64,000 bases of DNA from Synechococcus sp. CC9902 (GCF_000012505.1 NC_007513.1:496001-560000), one strand, 5' to 3'; positions 11,541 to 20,584 are shown, numbered from the stretch's first letter. Program-made: numbers and translations. Notes: generated from the letters alone by a model not told the origin.

Positions 11541-11992
11541 TGCCCAAGGGCAAGGGATTTGCGCTGTCGACGGATCAAGGCCCCTGCCCCTGTGGGGGCG
11601 GTGCTTATCGCAGCTGCTGTGGCCCCCTGCACCGCGGCGATCAGCGTGCCGAAACGGCTGAACAGCTGATGCGTTCGCGCTACTCGGCGTTTGTGAAGGG
11701 TGAGTTGGAGTATTTGCTGGTCACCCATCCGGAAGCTCATGTGCCTGAGGCGGAGCGACGACAGCAACTGCGCCGCAGTTCTCGGGCCACGCGCTGGATG
11801 GGCCTTCGCATTCTGTCCTGCACCGATGGAGGCGTAGGTGACATGGCGGGAACGGTGGTTTTTGAAGCCCGCCATCGAGAGGGCGTGTTGCGGGAAACGT
11901 CGCTCTTTCAACGACGCGGTGGAAGAACCGATGGCGATTGGCAGTACATCAAAGCCCTCGCCCCCCTTTCGCAAGGGCACGACATTGTTTAA
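11540..11992 (+). CDS. YchJ/UPF0225 family SEC-C-type protein
   Basis: A 150-residue protein. The N-terminal CPCGGGAYRSCCGP is a Cys-rich zinc-binding (SEC-C-like) motif, followed by the family segment AETAEQLMRSRYSAFVKGELEYLLVTHP and a C-terminal W..I domain. The start ATG at 11540 overlaps the DUF3326 stop; a GTG one codon earlier is less likely. Function unknown; a metal-binding or processing role is only inferred. Last gene of the 9959-11992 chain. Confidence 0.85.
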   Translation: MPKGKGFALSTDQGPCPCGGGAYRSCCGPLHRGDQRAETAEQLMRSRYSAFVKGELEYLLVTHPEAHVPEAERRQQLRRSSRATRWMGLRILSCTDGGVGDMAGTVVFEARHREGVLRETSLFQRRGGRTDGDWQYIKALAPLSQGHDIV

Positions 11993-11999
11993 TTATTTT

Positions 12000-12022
12000 C
12001 ACGATTTATGTACTAAATCGTG
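12000..12022. repeat. Perfect inverted repeat between convergent genes
   Basis: CACGATTTA and TAAATCGTG, nine bases each around TGTAC, lie in the 107-base gap between the convergent YchJ-like and nadE genes. It could fold as a bidirectional terminator, but neither side has a good T-run, so it may equally be a protein-binding site. Confidence 0.55.
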
Positions 12023-12099
12023 CTTAGCGGAGCCAATCATCGGAGCCGACAGGATGGAAGCTGCCATGGGGCGCTCAGCTCGATGGTCTTCAATCTGGC

Positions 12100-13776
12100 T
12101 CAGCCGCAGGCAATCGGCAGCCTCCATCCACTGCCAAAGGCCTGAGGGCTCACTTTGAGCAGGGGCGCCGCTTGTCGGCGTTTGAACTCGGCCCGTTTCA
12201 GCAGCTGTTCAACGCGGGACACGAGTGCAGGGTTATGGCCGGCGGCGATCAAGTCCTCACCGTGGCGTCGTTCTTGGATCAGATCCTTAAGTAAGGCATC
12301 GAGAGCGCTGTAGTCCGGCAGCGAGTCGCTGTCTTTTTGATCAGGTCGTAGTTCAGCACTGGGGGGTTTTCGTCGAATGGCATCGCCCACCAACTCTCCG
12401 TGCTCGGGAAGGTGATAGTCCCCACGGCAGTGCCGGGATGCTGGGCTGTCGAGCCAGTCACAAAGCGCGAATACGCTGGTTTTGTAGAGGTCGCCGATCA
12501 CGGCTAACCCACCATTCATATCCCCATAAAGGGTGCAGTACCCAACGGCTAATTCAGATTTATTGCCGGTGGTTAACAGCAATTGGCCTTCCTGATTCGC
12601 CACCGCCATCAGCAAGGTGCCGCGAATGCGGGATTGCAGGTTCTCAGCGGTTACCCCGTTTGGATCGGCACCAAGTGCAGGGTTCAGGGTTGTGTCGAAG
12701 CCATCCATCAAGGGACGGATCGGCAAGGTCGTGGTTTTCAGTCCCAGCCGTTTTGCCAGGGCAATGGCATCGTCGATCGATCCTGCTGAACTCCAGGGCG
12801 ACGGCATCAGCAGTGTTGATACCTGATCGGCACCGAGGGCTGCGGTGGCGATTACGGCAACGAGCCCTGAATCGATCCCACCACTCAGGCCTAACAGTGC
12901 TTTTTGAAAACCGCACTTGCGGGCGTAATCCCGAACCCCCAGCACGAGGGCTCGGAACAGTCGATCCAGCGGGTCATCAGGGCCTTGATCTCGATTGGCG
13001 GGCTCGGCTTCGCTGTCCCAAAGACTGACCTGGTCGCAGCAGCATGGGAGTTCCAGTAGGGGATCTCCTGAGGCAGACATCACAAAACTGCCGCCATCGA
13101 AGACCAATTCGTCGTTGCCTCCGACTTGATTGAGATACACCACTGGACAGTTCAAGCGGCGCGCTGCCGTGGCGGCCAGCTTTTGTCGCAACAACGGTTT
13201 GTCCGCATCGAAGGGGGATGCAGCGAGGTTGATCACCACATCCGGCTGCTCTGAGATCAATTGTTCGATTGGGTCGGGGCCCGCCAGACGTTCCCGCTGC
13301 AGGTTGTCGTCTACCCAGAGGTCTTCGCAGATCGTGAGCCCCAGTCGTTGGCCGTTGGGAAGTTGCAACAGGTTTGGCCCCGTCCCGGGTCGGAAATAAC
13401 GACGCTCATCAAAAACGTCGTAACTGGGTAACAGTTGTTTGTGGGCAACGGCGCGCCATCCCCGCCGATCCACGAGGGCAATGCTGTTGGTGAGCCCGGG
13501 GGCGCGGTCATCGTCGGTGGGTAAGGCAACACCCACCAGCACGATGAGATCGCTATCCAACTGCTGACTCATCCACTGGAGCAGCTCTGCTTGAGCAGCG
13601 ATGCGGGCGGGCTGGAGCAGAAGGTCTCGTGGTGGATACCCCCAAAGTGAGAGTTCGGGGGTGAGCAACACATCGGCCCCGTCGCGTTGGGCTTCGCTGG
13701 CGGCCACAAGAATGCGCTCTGCGTTGCCCTGCAGATCACCCACGAGTGGATTGATTTGGGCGAGGGCAAGGCGCAT
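12100..13776 (-). CDS. nadE: Glutamine-dependent NAD+ synthetase
   Basis: Amidates nicotinic acid adenine dinucleotide to NAD+, taking ammonia from glutamine. 558 residues in two domains: an N-terminal nitrilase-type glutaminase with the Glu41-Lys113-Cys150 triad (TPELSLWG, AHKQLLP, ICEDLW), and a C-terminal synthetase with the ATP-pyrophosphatase loop SGGIDSG at 298-304. The start at 13776 (MRLALAQINP) is the family start; the frame extends 18 codons upstream into nadD. Its ATG overlaps the nadD stop (ATGA), so the last two steps of NAD synthesis are translationally coupled. Confidence 0.97.
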   Translation of the reverse strand: MRLALAQINPLVGDLQGNAERILVAASEAQRDGADVLLTPELSLWGYPPRDLLLQPARIAAQAELLQWMSQQLDSDLIVLVGVALPTDDDRAPGLTNSIALVDRRGWRAVAHKQLLPSYDVFDERRYFRPGTGPNLLQLPNGQRLGLTICEDLWVDDNLQRERLAGPDPIEQLISEQPDVVINLAASPFDADKPLLRQKLAATAARRLNCPVVYLNQVGGNDELVFDGGSFVMSASGDPLLELPCCCDQVSLWDSEAEPANRDQGPDDPLDRLFRALVLGVRDYARKCGFQKALLGLSGGIDSGLVAVIATAALGADQVSTLLMPSPWSSAGSIDDAIALAKRLGLKTTTLPIRPLMDGFDTTLNPALGADPNGVTAENLQSRIRGTLLMAVANQEGQLLLTTGNKSELAVGYCTLYGDMNGGLAVIGDLYKTSVFALCDWLDSPASRHCRGDYHLPEHGELVGDAIRRKPPSAELRPDQKDSDSLPDYSALDALLKDLIQERRHGEDLIAAGHNPALVSRVEQLLKRAEFKRRQAAPLLKVSPQAFGSGWRLPIACG

Positions 13777-14357
13777 CAGCAGGGGGTGGGATTGAGACCG
13801 TAAAGATTGTGCTCGAGCAGGAGGGGCCACACGGCACTGGGGACCAGCTCAGGCTGGGGGGCACGACGTTGCTCAGAGCTTGCGCTCGCTGGGATCTCCA
13901 CATCCAACACCTCAACAGAGGCTCCGCATCGGGTCAAATCGGCCAGTGCCATCGCGGTGAGAGGCCAACCCTGGCGTGGGGCAATCGCCATGTGGCATTG
14001 GCTGAGCCACTGATCAGCTTGTTTCCAATGGGGGATTTGAGCTGCCAAGTCGCTACCCACTACAAACACCAGGTTGTGTTGAGGCCAGCGTTGATGGGCG
14101 CGTTGCAACGTCACCATCGTGAATGGGCTGCTGAGGTCTTGGGCGAGGTCCAGATTTGAACTGTTCAGTTGTTCGACCAACGCCTTCAACAGCATGGCCC
14201 GCACGGACAGCGCTGCGCCGTGCTGCTTCATTGGGTTGTCGCTTGCCCATGTGGCCACGCGGTCGTAGCGATGCAGGAGTTGCTCCAGGAGGGCCTGGTG
14301 TCCTCGGGTTGGAGGGTCGGCACTGGTTCCGAAGAGGGCAATCCGTTGTTGCACCAT
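13776..14357 (-). CDS. nadD: Nicotinate-nucleotide adenylyltransferase-like protein
   Basis: Makes nicotinic acid adenine dinucleotide from the mononucleotide and ATP, the substrate of the nadE product next door. The 193-residue protein has the nucleotidyltransferase motif IALFGTSADPPTRGH (the GTFDPxHxGH type) at the N-terminus and the VFVVGSDL strand. The final ISSTxIR motif of the superfamily is not obvious, which is a weakness; the operon context supports NadD. The ATG at 14357 lies one base after the GTPase stop. The open frame extends upstream to 14591, but that part overlaps the GTPase and is not protein-like. Confidence 0.85.
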   Translation of the reverse strand: MVQQRIALFGTSADPPTRGHQALLEQLLHRYDRVATWASDNPMKQHGAALSVRAMLLKALVEQLNSSNLDLAQDLSSPFTMVTLQRAHQRWPQHNLVFVVGSDLAAQIPHWKQADQWLSQCHMAIAPRQGWPLTAMALADLTRCGASVEVLDVEIPASASSEQRRAPQPELVPSAVWPLLLEHNLYGLNPTPC

Positions 14358-14358
14358 G

Positions 14359-15753
14359 TCAAGGCAGCAAAGGACGGAGGTCTTGCTGTGCACGCAATGG
14401 CCAGCGATGCAGCCAGTGACGCACGACGGGATCGCGTCGGGCCAATCGTTCGAGCAGCGCTCCGGGTTGACCACCCGATGGGTGGAGTAGGTGTTGGGCC
14501 ACGAGTTGACCGGTGCGACGGCTTGCGTGAACCGCCAGTGCCGCCTGGGCGAACGCCACCGGTGCGGCGGGGGCCAAGCTGGTGCCGCCACTGATCGGCA
14601 CTAACAACAACAGCATCTGCTTCAGCGCGCTGAGGCCGAGTTGAATGCCCCCAAGTAGTGCGTTATTTCCAGATAAATGCGTGAGCAGCTGTCGGGCTGC
14701 TTTCGGTGTTAGGGGGAGACCATAGAGGCGACTGAGTTGCACCACTAAGGCTGTATCGCAGGCCATGCCCCCAGCCAGGTCTAAGGCCAGTACTGGGTTG
14801 ATCGCCACCCCCGTCGCTTTGGCCGCGGCGTATCGACCAATCAGACCTTGGGCGCTGCGGCGGTGGTGTTGAAGCCGTAGCTGTTGGCAGTTGCGCTGGA
14901 ACTTATCGGCTTGTCGCAGGGCCTGGAGTGCGAGGAGCAGCACTCCTTCCCGTGAGAGTTGGCTCTTCAGCTCTTGTTCTAGGGCGTCAACCTGGGCTGG
15001 GGTGCGTGCACTGCGAACGCGGCCGTCAGGCTGGAGTTTGGCCTGCCGCGGTGCTGCGGCGACCACGGTGAGTGGCAGGTCTCCGGGAAGGCGGGAGCGA
15101 ATGCTGTTGAACAGTGCCGAGCGCTCTTGTTCTGGCCAGCGGTCGCTGCGGTTGAGCACCACATGTAAAGGCTTGCCGCAGCTGAGCAATGTTTGCAGTG
15201 CCTCGCGATCTGTCCGGGTGAGATCGCTATCGATCACCAGCAGAACCAAATCAGCCCCCATGGCCACCCGGGATGCCAATCGCGCTCGACCGGCGGCATT
15301 GATTTCATCGATCCCTGGTGTATCCACCAGCTCAACACGGTTGAGGTCCGCGATTGAGACGGGCCACACCACACCTCTCTGGCTCCGCGTGCTGCCGTGG
15401 GCCACATCAGTGGCCAGTAGGGGCTCACCAATGAGAGCGTTGATCAGACTCGACTTGCCAACACCAACCCGGCCAAACACCGCGATTCGCAGGGTGTGTT
15501 GCTGCAGACGTTGCAACTGTCGATCGAGCTGGACGAGTTCTCCCCCAAGGAGTCCCTGTTCGCGCTGGGATAGGCGGAGGCTCTGGCGCCATTGATCGAG
15601 CAATTCCCGGCAGCGCACCACGGTCGGAGGTGGAACGGCAGGAGGCCGTGGACTTGGACCTGCTGGTGTTGCGCCGACAAAGTCTTCGGACAGGCCTGCA
15701 GAGTGAGCCGAAACAGCCTGGCTTGCTGTGATCTGGAATCGACCCTGATCCAT
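14359..15753 (-). CDS. GTPase with C-terminal DUF697 domain
   Basis: A 464-residue Era/TrmE-type GTPase: P-loop GRVGVGKSS at residues 94-102, DTPG at 144-147 and NRSD at 201-204 for guanine specificity. The C-terminal half is hydrophobic (for example LKQMLLLLVPISGG), as in DUF697 membrane-associated GTPases. The first 45 residues are Pro/Ala-rich linker. It is the first gene of a three-gene minus-strand unit with nadD and nadE, with spacing of one base to nadD. The role is unknown; membrane association is inferred. Confidence 0.85.
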   Translation of the reverse strand: MDQGRFQITASQAVSAHSAGLSEDFVGATPAGPSPRPPAVPPPTVVRCRELLDQWRQSLRLSQREQGLLGGELVQLDRQLQRLQQHTLRIAVFGRVGVGKSSLINALIGEPLLATDVAHGSTRSQRGVVWPVSIADLNRVELVDTPGIDEINAAGRARLASRVAMGADLVLLVIDSDLTRTDREALQTLLSCGKPLHVVLNRSDRWPEQERSALFNSIRSRLPGDLPLTVVAAAPRQAKLQPDGRVRSARTPAQVDALEQELKSQLSREGVLLLALQALRQADKFQRNCQQLRLQHHRRSAQGLIGRYAAAKATGVAINPVLALDLAGGMACDTALVVQLSRLYGLPLTPKAARQLLTHLSGNNALLGGIQLGLSALKQMLLLLVPISGGTSLAPAAPVAFAQAALAVHASRRTGQLVAQHLLHPSGGQPGALLERLARRDPVVRHWLHRWPLRAQQDLRPLLP

Positions 15754-15902
15754 ACCCTCAGGTTAAAAGGCCATGCAAGCGAGCAACTTCAGGGTTGTTC
15801 GAGAGGTGTCCCCAATCGTTGCTCCCTGCTTAACCATGTTTTGTGGTGTCTTGGCCCCGCTACGCTGAAGGTTGGTCAGGCCAGTCAGCCAGGGGAGAAT
15901 CC

Positions 15903-16070
15903 GTGATTCGCATTCTTCTTTTTTCGCTCATTATTGTTTTCACGATCCGTCAAATCAAAAAGATTTTTGCCGAGGCAACTGTTGGTCAACAGGACGTCAG
16001 CGCAGATGTGGCGATCGTTGATGTCGATGTAATTGTCGATGATCAGAAGGATCACCATTCATCCCGCTGA
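15903..16070 (+). CDS. Small single-span membrane protein, unknown
   Basis: A 55-residue product with GTG start at 15903, preceded by a good ribosome site (AGGGGAGAA). One membrane helix (IRILLFSLIIVFTI) is followed by a basic stretch QIKKIF and then an acidic Val/Asp-rich tail (VAIVDVDVIVDDQ). The topology suggests an anchored protein with an acidic cytosolic or lumenal tail. Divergent from the GTPase gene; 198 bases of AT-rich sequence with no further gene follow. Confidence 0.6.
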   Translation: MIRILLFSLIIVFTIRQIKKIFAEATVGQQDVSADVAIVDVDVIVDDQKDHHSSR

Positions 16071-16267
16071 CGTGTTTTCACGGTTTTGGATGGCGAGGAA
16101 TGTTGCAATCGATACGAGGATTTACTCGGATTTGAGCTGCGTTTTCTTGGGTTTTTGATCTGTGATCCCAAAGCGATTCCGTTATTTCGGTATTTGTTTC
16201 CATTTTTTTCTTGCAGCCGTTGTTTTTTGTGCCAATCCTGGCGTGTACGGACAATTTAAAAAGCACC

Positions 16268-16495
16268 ATGACCGTCCGACTAGAAAAACTCACTTCCAAT
16301 GGTTGGGAGCATGATTCCAACCACTCTGATCTTCACAGTGCGACAAACCACGCCAAAGATTTGATCGGACAGGAGTTGTCCACCTACCGACTTCTCCGTG
16401 ATGACCGCGTGATGTTGTCGCTCATTACCGCGAAAGGCGTGATGTGGGTGAATGCAGACTTGGAAGTCAAAGGAAAAGCTTTGGTTCACGCCTAA
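16268..16495 (+). CDS. Small hypothetical protein
   Basis: A 75-residue soluble protein from ATG at 16268 (the frame is open to 16211). It has a beta-strand-like beginning (MTVRLEKLTSNGWEHD), a helix (ATNHAKDLIGQEL) and a second strand region ending VNADLEVKGKALVHA. No family recognised. AT-rich upstream sequence is consistent with its own promoter. Confidence 0.55.
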   Translation: MTVRLEKLTSNGWEHDSNHSDLHSATNHAKDLIGQELSTYRLLRDDRVMLSLITAKGVMWVNADLEVKGKALVHA

Positions 16496-16511
16496 CTTTT
16501 ATTTTTAATCA

Positions 16512-16688
16512 GTGATTCTTGATTTACTCGGTTCTAAAAGCATTGGGACCATTGTCCAAGAAGGCAAGCATCAACCCTTTCGTGCTGTTGCTTGCCCAAT
16601 CAAGGGCCTCAACTACGACGAATCACAGATGAAGGACAACGACATTCAGCGTCGTCAACGTCTTTCTGAAGTTGAATACGACTGTTGA
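16512..16688 (+). CDS. Possible 58-residue protein
   Basis: GTG at 16512 opens 58 codons ending in TGA at 16686-16688. The composition is protein-like (DLLGSKSIGTIVQEGKHQPF then a charged segment MKDNDIQRRQRLSEVEYDC). No clear ribosome site precedes the GTG, which lowers confidence. No family recognised. Confidence 0.35.
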   Translation: MILDLLGSKSIGTIVQEGKHQPFRAVACPIKGLNYDESQMKDNDIQRRQRLSEVEYDC

Positions 16689-16722
16689 ATTTGATTTGAT
16701 CGTTGCGGTTTGAGGTCATTGC

Positions 16723-17718
16723 TTAAGCGGGTTTACGCCACCATCCAGCTAAAACTGCCAACACAGCTTCGGCTCCAATCACGCCAACAAAGCCGCCAAA
16801 CTCATCAACAACGACTCTTACGCCGCCGCTGTCTTTTCTGAAGCCTGTGAGAAGTCGATCGGCTCGGATCATTTCAGGCACGTAATCCACCTGTTCGCAA
16901 AGGTCGACCGGTGTGAGCAGACCGCGGTTTTCAAGCAAAGCGGTGAGGAGATGTTCTCGGCTTGCAACGCCTAAAACCTTGTCCACTTGGTCGCCTAAAA
17001 CCACCCACCATGGGGAATTGTTCTCCATCAGTCGAGTCCGTTGAGACTCAATGCTCAAGCTGCCATCCAGTGTTGGAGCGGCTACACGGGGCGTCATCAA
17101 ATCTCGGGCCGTGAGGTCGTTGAGTTGAAACACCTTGCCGATCATCGCGGCTTCATCCGCTTCGATTTCTCCTTTTTGGGAGCCAAGGCGAGCGAGGAGC
17201 CGGATTTCGTCTTCGTTGGTGCTGATCTCGGCTTCCGCGGTGAGTGCCGGCAAGATTCGCTCCAGGAGAACCACAAGCGGGCGTAACAGAATTCCTAGCC
17301 AGTGCAGTAAGGGCGCACTAGCGAGGGCGACAGGGAGGGCCAAGCGGCTACCCAGAGCCTTGGGAAGAATCTCCCCAAGCAAGATCACAAGAATTGTGAG
17401 GCCAATGGAAAACAGTGGCAGTGCTGCACTGTTCACACCGCGCTGTTCAAACACCCAGGCGGCATAGCCACCCAGCATCAAGCTGCCAAAAATATTGAAG
17501 CCGTTGTTGGTAATCACCAGTGCAGACAGCGTTCTGCCGAGGTGTTTTCGCAACTTGGCCAGCCGTCGAGCTCCGGCCACAGGAGACTCGCGTGCAGCGA
17601 GTTCTTGCACTCGAATCGGATTCACCGTTAACAGGGCAGCTTCCACACCCGAGCAAAGGGCAGAACCGAGCAGCACTACCAACACAAGCACGATCAGCAG
17701 GAGAAGATCGGAGCTCAT
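16723..17718 (-). CDS. CNNM/CorC-type membrane protein (DUF21 + CBS)
   Basis: A 331-residue protein of the hemolysin-C/CorC/CNNM family, thought to take part in divalent-cation transport. The N-terminal DUF21 membrane domain (about residues 1-170) has four hydrophobic helices and the family motifs SGVEAALL and VILLGEILPKALG. A CBS-pair region follows (about 190-315, with RDLMTPR and VVVDEFGGFVGVIG). It stops soon after GVIG and so lacks the extra C-terminal CorC domain. A single-gene unit on the minus strand. Confidence 0.9.
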   Translation of the reverse strand: MSSDLLLLIVLVLVVLLGSALCSGVEAALLTVNPIRVQELAARESPVAGARRLAKLRKHLGRTLSALVITNNGFNIFGSLMLGGYAAWVFEQRGVNSAALPLFSIGLTILVILLGEILPKALGSRLALPVALASAPLLHWLGILLRPLVVLLERILPALTAEAEISTNEDEIRLLARLGSQKGEIEADEAAMIGKVFQLNDLTARDLMTPRVAAPTLDGSLSIESQRTRLMENNSPWWVVLGDQVDKVLGVASREHLLTALLENRGLLTPVDLCEQVDYVPEMIRADRLLTGFRKDSGGVRVVVDEFGGFVGVIGAEAVLAVLAGWWRKPA

Positions 17719-17805
17719 TGCTGACCAACACTCAATCCATCGTATCGGTCGCGCTCAGTCAGGCTTCGTGAACTGCCATCCTGATCAACATTCGCTCCCG
17801 CAGGT

Positions 17806-19131
17806 TTGACCGCGTTTGATCCCGGTATCCATGCGCTCCGGCGTGGGCGCTTCATTGAGCAATTGGGAGCGGCAGCGGCCGTCATTCCCGCCGCTGCTCT
17901 CACGACCCATCACGCAGATTGTGAGTGGCCGTTTCGCCAAGACAGCGATTTTTTCTATCTCACGGGCTTCGACGAGCCCGATGCGGTTGCTTTGTTGTTG
18001 CCCCATCGACCGGAGGGGGAGCGCTTCATTCTCTTTGTCCAACCAAAGGATCCAGCGGCGGAGGTTTGGACAGGATTCCGTTGGGGAACGGAGGGGGCCG
18101 TGGAACGCTATGGCGCTGACGTCGCCCACCCCCTTGATCAACTTCAGGAGAGATTGCCGGGTTATTTGAATGGAGCTGAAGCGATTGCGTTTCGGATTGG
18201 TCGTCACCCTGCCGTAGAGCCGCTCGTGCTGGCTGCCTGGGGGCGACAGCTGGATACGTACGCACGCTCTGGAGAAGCGGCGTTGGGTTTGGTGGCGCCG
18301 ACGCCGATCTTGCATCGTCTGCGTCTTCGCAAAGACCCGCATGAGCTGGAGCGTTTGCGCGAGGCCTGTCGAATCTCCGCAGAAGCCCATGAACTGGCAA
18401 GGGAGATGACCAACCCCGGGATGCGGGAGTCGGAGGTGCAGGCGGCGATTGAGGCCCATTTTCGGGCTAGTGGAGCCCGGGGCCCTGCCTATGGATCCAT
18501 CGTTGCTGGCGGAGATAACGCTTGCGTTCTCCACTACACCGCCAACACCGCACCCCTGCAGGACGGGGATTTGCTGCTGATCGATGCCGGATGTTCCGTG
18601 GAGGATTACTACAACGGCGATATCACCCGCACATTTCCCGTAAACGGTCGCTTCAGCGCCGAGCAGCGGGAGCTCTACAGCCTGGTTCTAGCGGCCCAGG
18701 AATCAGCGATCGCGATGGTGAGACCCGGTGGAACGGCTGAAGACGTGCACAACACAGCGTTACGCACGTTGGTTGAGGGCCTCGTTGATTTGGGCCTTCT
18801 TATTGGAGATCCCGATGGATTGATTGAACGAGGTGATTACCGCCATCTCTACATGCATCGCACCGGACATTGGTTGGGGTTGGATGTGCACGATGTGGGG
18901 GCTTATCGGCTGGGTGAACGGCCGTCAGCATTAGAAACAGGCTTCGTACTCACCGTGGAGCCAGGGCTTTACATCAGTGATCGCTTGGCTGTTCCCGAGG
19001 GGCAGCCCGAGATTGATGACCGGTGGAAAGGAATTGGCATTCGGATTGAAGATGACGTCGCTGTCACCGAGCAGGGCCATGAGGTGTTGACCCATCTTGC
19101 CCAAAAGAGTGTCGCGGAGATGGAGCGCTAG
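17806..19131 (+). CDS. pepP: Xaa-Pro aminopeptidase (M24B)
   Basis: Removes the N-terminal residue before proline. The 441-residue protein has the aminopeptidase-P N domain (about 1-170) and the pita-bread catalytic domain with metal ligands in LLIDAGCSVEDYYNGDITRTFP (two Asp), MHRTGHWLG (His), TVEPGLY (Glu) and GIRIEDD (Glu). No ATG is available before the conserved region; TTG at 17806 is the best start. It is divergent from the CorC-type gene and its stop codon overlaps the convergent HAD gene through a shared CTAG. Confidence 0.93.
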   Translation: MTAFDPGIHALRRGRFIEQLGAAAAVIPAAALTTHHADCEWPFRQDSDFFYLTGFDEPDAVALLLPHRPEGERFILFVQPKDPAAEVWTGFRWGTEGAVERYGADVAHPLDQLQERLPGYLNGAEAIAFRIGRHPAVEPLVLAAWGRQLDTYARSGEAALGLVAPTPILHRLRLRKDPHELERLREACRISAEAHELAREMTNPGMRESEVQAAIEAHFRASGARGPAYGSIVAGGDNACVLHYTANTAPLQDGDLLLIDAGCSVEDYYNGDITRTFPVNGRFSAEQRELYSLVLAAQESAIAMVRPGGTAEDVHNTALRTLVEGLVDLGLLIGDPDGLIERGDYRHLYMHRTGHWLGLDVHDVGAYRLGERPSALETGFVLTVEPGLYISDRLAVPEGQPEIDDRWKGIGIRIEDDVAVTEQGHEVLTHLAQKSVAEMER

Positions 19132-19859
19132 AGGAGAGCGAGGAGATCCAGGGTGCGATTGAGCACCCGATCGGCGCCAGCTCTGCGCAGGCTTAGCTGA
19201 TAAGCCGTCACGTTCTCCACGTGGGGAGGGCTGACGGCCAGACTTTGCCAAGGAAGGTCGGGTCGAACGGTGCGGGCGTTGATCACCGTGGTCACGTCAG
19301 CCACCGTGTCGCCGATGTAGGCGATGCGTTGTGGCTGCTCACCGGCCGCGAGCTGCTCGGCCAAGCGGATCAACCCGGTTGGATCGGGTTTGTCGGGCGC
19401 ATCGCCCATCGCAATTAAGGGTGGGTCGATCAATCCAAGCCGTTGTTGGAGCACAAAGCGCGCGGAGGGTGGCTCCGCGCCACTGACGAAGCCCCAGCGC
19501 CAGCCCTGGCTGCTGAGACTGGCGAAAAAAGCCGAATCCACGAGCAAGGGCTCATTGCCGATCCATCCCTTCCATTGGCTGGGATCACCGTTGGGATCAC
19601 CACCAAAGTAAAAGTCACTAAACACCGAGATCAGATCGTTCCGATCTGGTGGTTGTTCACCACGTCGCCGCAAGAATTCCAGGCTGGCATCCCAGTCGTT
19701 ATTCCAGAGGCCTTCTCCTTTGAGCGCGTCGATGTCCTCCGCTGATGGCCGCCATCCGCTGTAGTGCGCCACGGTGTCTTGAAGCGCCCTTCGATAGCTG
19801 CCGGCCACATCACGGATGACCCCATCGATATCGAACAGAAGAATGGAAGGTGAGTCCAG
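19128..19859 (-). CDS. HAD-type hydrolase (TIGR01548-like), non-standard start
   Basis: A haloacid-dehalogenase-family phosphatase. The catalytic motif ILLFDIDGV, including the nucleophile Asp encoded around 19832, lies upstream of the first ATG/GTG/TTG in frame (GTG at 19808), so a standard start would remove the active site. Later motifs are WGFVSGAEP (motif II Ser), KPDPTGL (motif III Lys) and YIGDTVADV (motif IV). I place the start at CTG 19859, preceded by AGG seven bases upstream; ATT at 19844 is an alternative. The product is then about 243 residues. Convergent with pepP (four-base overlap), divergent from the PSRP-3 gene. The substrate is unknown. Confidence 0.75.
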   Translation of the reverse strand: MDSPSILLFDIDGVIRDVAGSYRRALQDTVAHYSGWRPSAEDIDALKGEGLWNNDWDASLEFLRRRGEQPPDRNDLISVFSDFYFGGDPNGDPSQWKGWIGNEPLLVDSAFFASLSSQGWRWGFVSGAEPPSARFVLQQRLGLIDPPLIAMGDAPDKPDPTGLIRLAEQLAAGEQPQRIAYIGDTVADVTTVINARTVRPDLPWQSLAVSPPHVENVTAYQLSLRRAGADRVLNRTLDLLALL

Positions 19860-19900
19860 GGTTAAACCTGAATAAAGCGGCTGGTAGGCTAGTTCTTTGA

Positions 19901-20479
<579 letters not shown>

Positions 20480-20510
20480 TCGCCCATTGATCCGTTTGTG
20501 CGTGAAACCA

Positions 20511-20538
20511 ACGGCCTGCTTTCGCAGGTCGTTTTTTT
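20511..20538 (+). terminator. Terminator of the PSRP-3 gene
   Basis: A nine-base-pair stem, 20511-20519 with 20524-20532 (one G-T pair), loop TTTC, followed by seven T. Confidence 0.88.
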
Positions 20539-20584
20539 ATGGTTCGTACCGAATAACTGCGTTCTTTGCGAACCAAAAAAGCAT

